A DNA stretch of 64,000 bases from NCBI GenBank assembly GCA_002298125.1, contig DBMJ01000016.1, forward strand, positions 62,001 through 126,000. Reading direction: 5' to 3'. This DNA is from Clostridium sp. UBA701. GTDB lineage: Bacteria; Bacillota; Clostridia; Clostridiales; Clostridiaceae. How positions within the stretch are numbered: position 1 is the stretch's first letter; every line of letters begins with the position of its first letter. Positions 62,658 through 64,000 of the stretch are shown in pieces. A program made the position numbers and the translations under genes. The notes beneath the pieces are model-generated. The model was not told the origin of the DNA. It did no database searches and saw only the letters and a list, made by a program, of their open reading frames with translations.

Positions 62658-63467
62658 TTATTCATCTACTCTAGGGTCAAAATGCTCCAAATAGAAACTT
62701 AATTTATCTTGTACATATTGGGACATATTTGGGTTTTTGTGTATAATTCTAACTCTTTTCTTATTACCGTCTAAGAGTTCAAAAGTTGGAACAGCACTAA
62801 AGTTATATCTTGCTTTTCCAGGATTCTTACCAGCTTTCAAAGGTCTGGAACCATAATGTTCTTGAAGTTTACCGTTAGGTAAACTCATAATAGAGATTAA
62901 TTCACATCTCTGTGTAATGGAGCTATTTAATAGGCAAACAAAATAGGTTAATGTTATTTTCTTTTCTCCGTTTGATTTGCTGTAGAATGTTGGTAGATTT
63001 GGAGAGTATTCTTCATGATATTCTGTGGGTTTTCCGGCATTTTTGATTATAGTTCCTGAATAAGAGTTTTGATTTTCTCCTACAAAGATACATGTGTTGA
63101 AATCGCCGATATTGTCTTGTCTTGTTGTTCCCTCGCTTGTTGTTACACTTTTTAAGTCGATATGTATGTAAGCATCTTCAACCTCAAAAAAGAGATCGGA
63201 ACTAACAGGGCATGAATTAGGCTGCCCTGCAATTTTTCCGTTAAGTAAAGCATAAACAATTCGTTCACTCCCTACATCAAATTGAGAAATACCTCCGTCT
63301 TCATTTCCATACAATCCTTGCCAGTCATTTCGGATATCTTCCATAGATAACATTCCGCGAACAATTTCATCCTCTACGAATTTTAGAAAAAACCAATATT
63401 TCATTAAGTATTTGTGTTCCAACGCTTCTAAATCGTGAAGCGAAATATTAGAATTATCAAATGGCAT
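62658..63467 (-). CDS. Putative type II restriction endonuclease subunit B (PD-(D/E)XK paralogue)
   Basis: A 269-residue protein with core PVSSDLFFEVEDAYIHIDLK: Asp91, Asp104, Lys106. Preceding RIVYALLNGKIAGQPNSC matches the other subunit's VRHHVYKNMMADIKG region. The downstream EKKITLTYFVCLL and LISIMSLPNGKLQEHYG also have counterparts there. Being upstream of subunit A on the minus strand, with 53 bases between, they form an operon. AAAGGAGG lies 7 bases before ATG 63467. A heterodimeric enzyme is a reasonable inference; two independent nucleases are the alternative. Confidence 0.65.
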   Translation of the reverse strand: MPFDNSNISLHDLEALEHKYLMKYWFFLKFVEDEIVRGMLSMEDIRNDWQGLYGNEDGGISQFDVGSERIVYALLNGKIAGQPNSCPVSSDLFFEVEDAYIHIDLKSVTTSEGTTRQDNIGDFNTCIFVGENQNSYSGTIIKNAGKPTEYHEEYSPNLPTFYSKSNGEKKITLTYFVCLLNSSITQRCELISIMSLPNGKLQEHYGSRPLKAGKNPGKARYNFSAVPTFELLDGNKKRVRIIHKNPNMSQYVQDKLSFYLEHFDPRVDE

Positions 63468-63915
63468 AATATAGCCTCCTTTTCATTTCCGAATAATATT
63501 TGCCTTTCATTAATTCTGCCACCTTAAGCTTCTAATATTATTCTAGCTGAAGGGTCATAGATTGTCCAAACAAATTAAGGGGCTTAAGAGATCAGGAATG
63601 GATATGACATGGTTGTGAAGATAGCATTGAAATAGACTGATTTCAAAGGCTTCCATAAGTTTAAATATAAAATTTAGGATATATACAGGTAGAAATAGAT
63701 ATAAAGTTAATGCAAACAGTAATTATAATACCTGTCAAAACCAAGCAAGTTAGATTAGGAAAAAGAATACAAATTCTTCTATAATAGAGGATTAGACCCT
63801 TTATTTTAGACAAAATCTCACCGAAGCTACGAATATCTTAATATTTTAAGATCATATATCAGAACTCCCATAATTATCAATATATTTTATAATTAATTAT
63901 AACTATCTATTTCAA
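63468..63915. other. Gene-free AT-rich stretch left of an IS fragment
   Basis: There is no convincing ORF in 448 bp. TAGACCCTTTATTTTAGACA at 63794-63813 resembles a terminal inverted repeat of IS3-type elements (minus strand reads TGTCTAAAATAAAGGG), which would place the end of the transposon about 100 bp beyond the transposase stop. This match is from memory only. Confidence 0.4.
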
Positions 63916-63999
63916 CTACAAATGAATTACCATACTTTCAATTTCTTTTCCCAGATTTTGCGCATAAAATTCATTTGGAGTTTTGTATTTAAGGCTTGA
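63916..63999 (-). CDS. IS3-type transposase, C-terminal fragment (rest outside window)
   Basis: Read from the right edge on the minus strand, the frame gives SSLKYKTPNEFYAQ, then 13 more residues and TAG at 63916-63918. SSLxYKTPxEFY is the common C terminus of IS3-family integrase-type transposases. The main part of the gene lies beyond base 64000, so its intactness cannot be judged. Confidence 0.65.
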   Translation of the reverse strand, partial: SSLKYKTPNEFYAQNLGKEIESMVIHL

Positions 64000-64000
64000 A

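Noticed and set aside
59396..63640. Possible matching flanks of the island (GGATTAAAATGGATAGG near 59410 and GGAATGGATATGACATGG near 63595)
   Set aside because: Only short gapped similarity in AT-rich DNA; not enough for att sites.
1..64000. CRISPR arrays, tRNA or rRNA genes, riboswitches
   Set aside because: Reading the intergenic regions gave no regularly spaced repeats, cloverleaf with a TTCGA-type arm, or known aptamer core. This was by eye, not by a covariance search.

Overview
The window is a chromosomal segment of a low-GC, endospore-forming anaerobic Firmicute, most likely Clostridium in the broad sense. The evidence is the gene content and order: rapZ-yvcK-whiA, dnaE-pfkA-pyk, acpS-nnr-GerS-like lipoprotein-alr-mazEF, ftsEX with an M23 hydrolase and a CtpB/MinJ-like pair, a HydE maturase and an Agr-type peptide quorum system. 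AGGAGG-type ribosome sites, sigma-A promoters and hairpin/T-run terminators are frequent. I see no rRNA, tRNA or CRISPR array. I cannot run searches, so family names rest on motifs and context.

Layout. 1-2715: tail of a MoxR ATPase operon (MoxR end, DUF58, DUF4129). 2801-4020: two small clostridial genes. 4146-8641: acpS, nnr, GerS-like lipoprotein, alr, mazE, mazF. 8882-10644: split transketolase. 10864-13833: sortase-anchored 5'-nucleotidase. 13972-15179: two membrane proteins. 15372-20975: division/cell-wall block ftsE, ftsX, M23 hydrolase, S41 protease, PDZ membrane protein. 21129-31825: uvrB (with a LexA box), uvrA, an FHA/RodA-FtsW/PBP trio, a YdjM-like protein and uvrC. 31838-39223: PHP phosphatase, murB, hisC, rapZ, yvcK, whiA and a DRTGG/CBS regulator. 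39252-40156: PilZ-like and Dabb proteins.

40194-47541 is the outstanding region: dnaE (replicative polymerase III alpha) is split into four exons by three self-splicing introns of two unrelated classes. A 352-bp group I intron (41424-41775) is followed by a 43-nt micro-exon that carries two of the three catalytic aspartates. Then comes a 2.68-kb group II intron encoding a reverse transcriptase/HNH protein (41819-44499), and later an ORF-less 745-bp group II intron (45310-46054). Removing all three gives one uninterrupted frame of 1189 codons across conserved DnaE motifs, so the gene looks functional and dependent on three splicing events.

47786-51551: pfkA, pyk, Fe-S aldo/keto reductase. 51760-52377: DUF1540 protein and a small protein. 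52582-55396: a complete Agr system with agrB and a short agrD facing agrC and agrA, with 21-bp-phased direct repeats at the agrBD promoter. 55587-57470: LarE-like and HydE. 57661-59046: rlmD, whose 3' end is repeated in tandem about every 120 bp. This marks the edge of an accessory island holding an HTH-fused C5-methyltransferase, a decayed EVE-domain gene, two paralogous PD-(D/E)XK nucleases and the end of an insertion sequence at the right edge.
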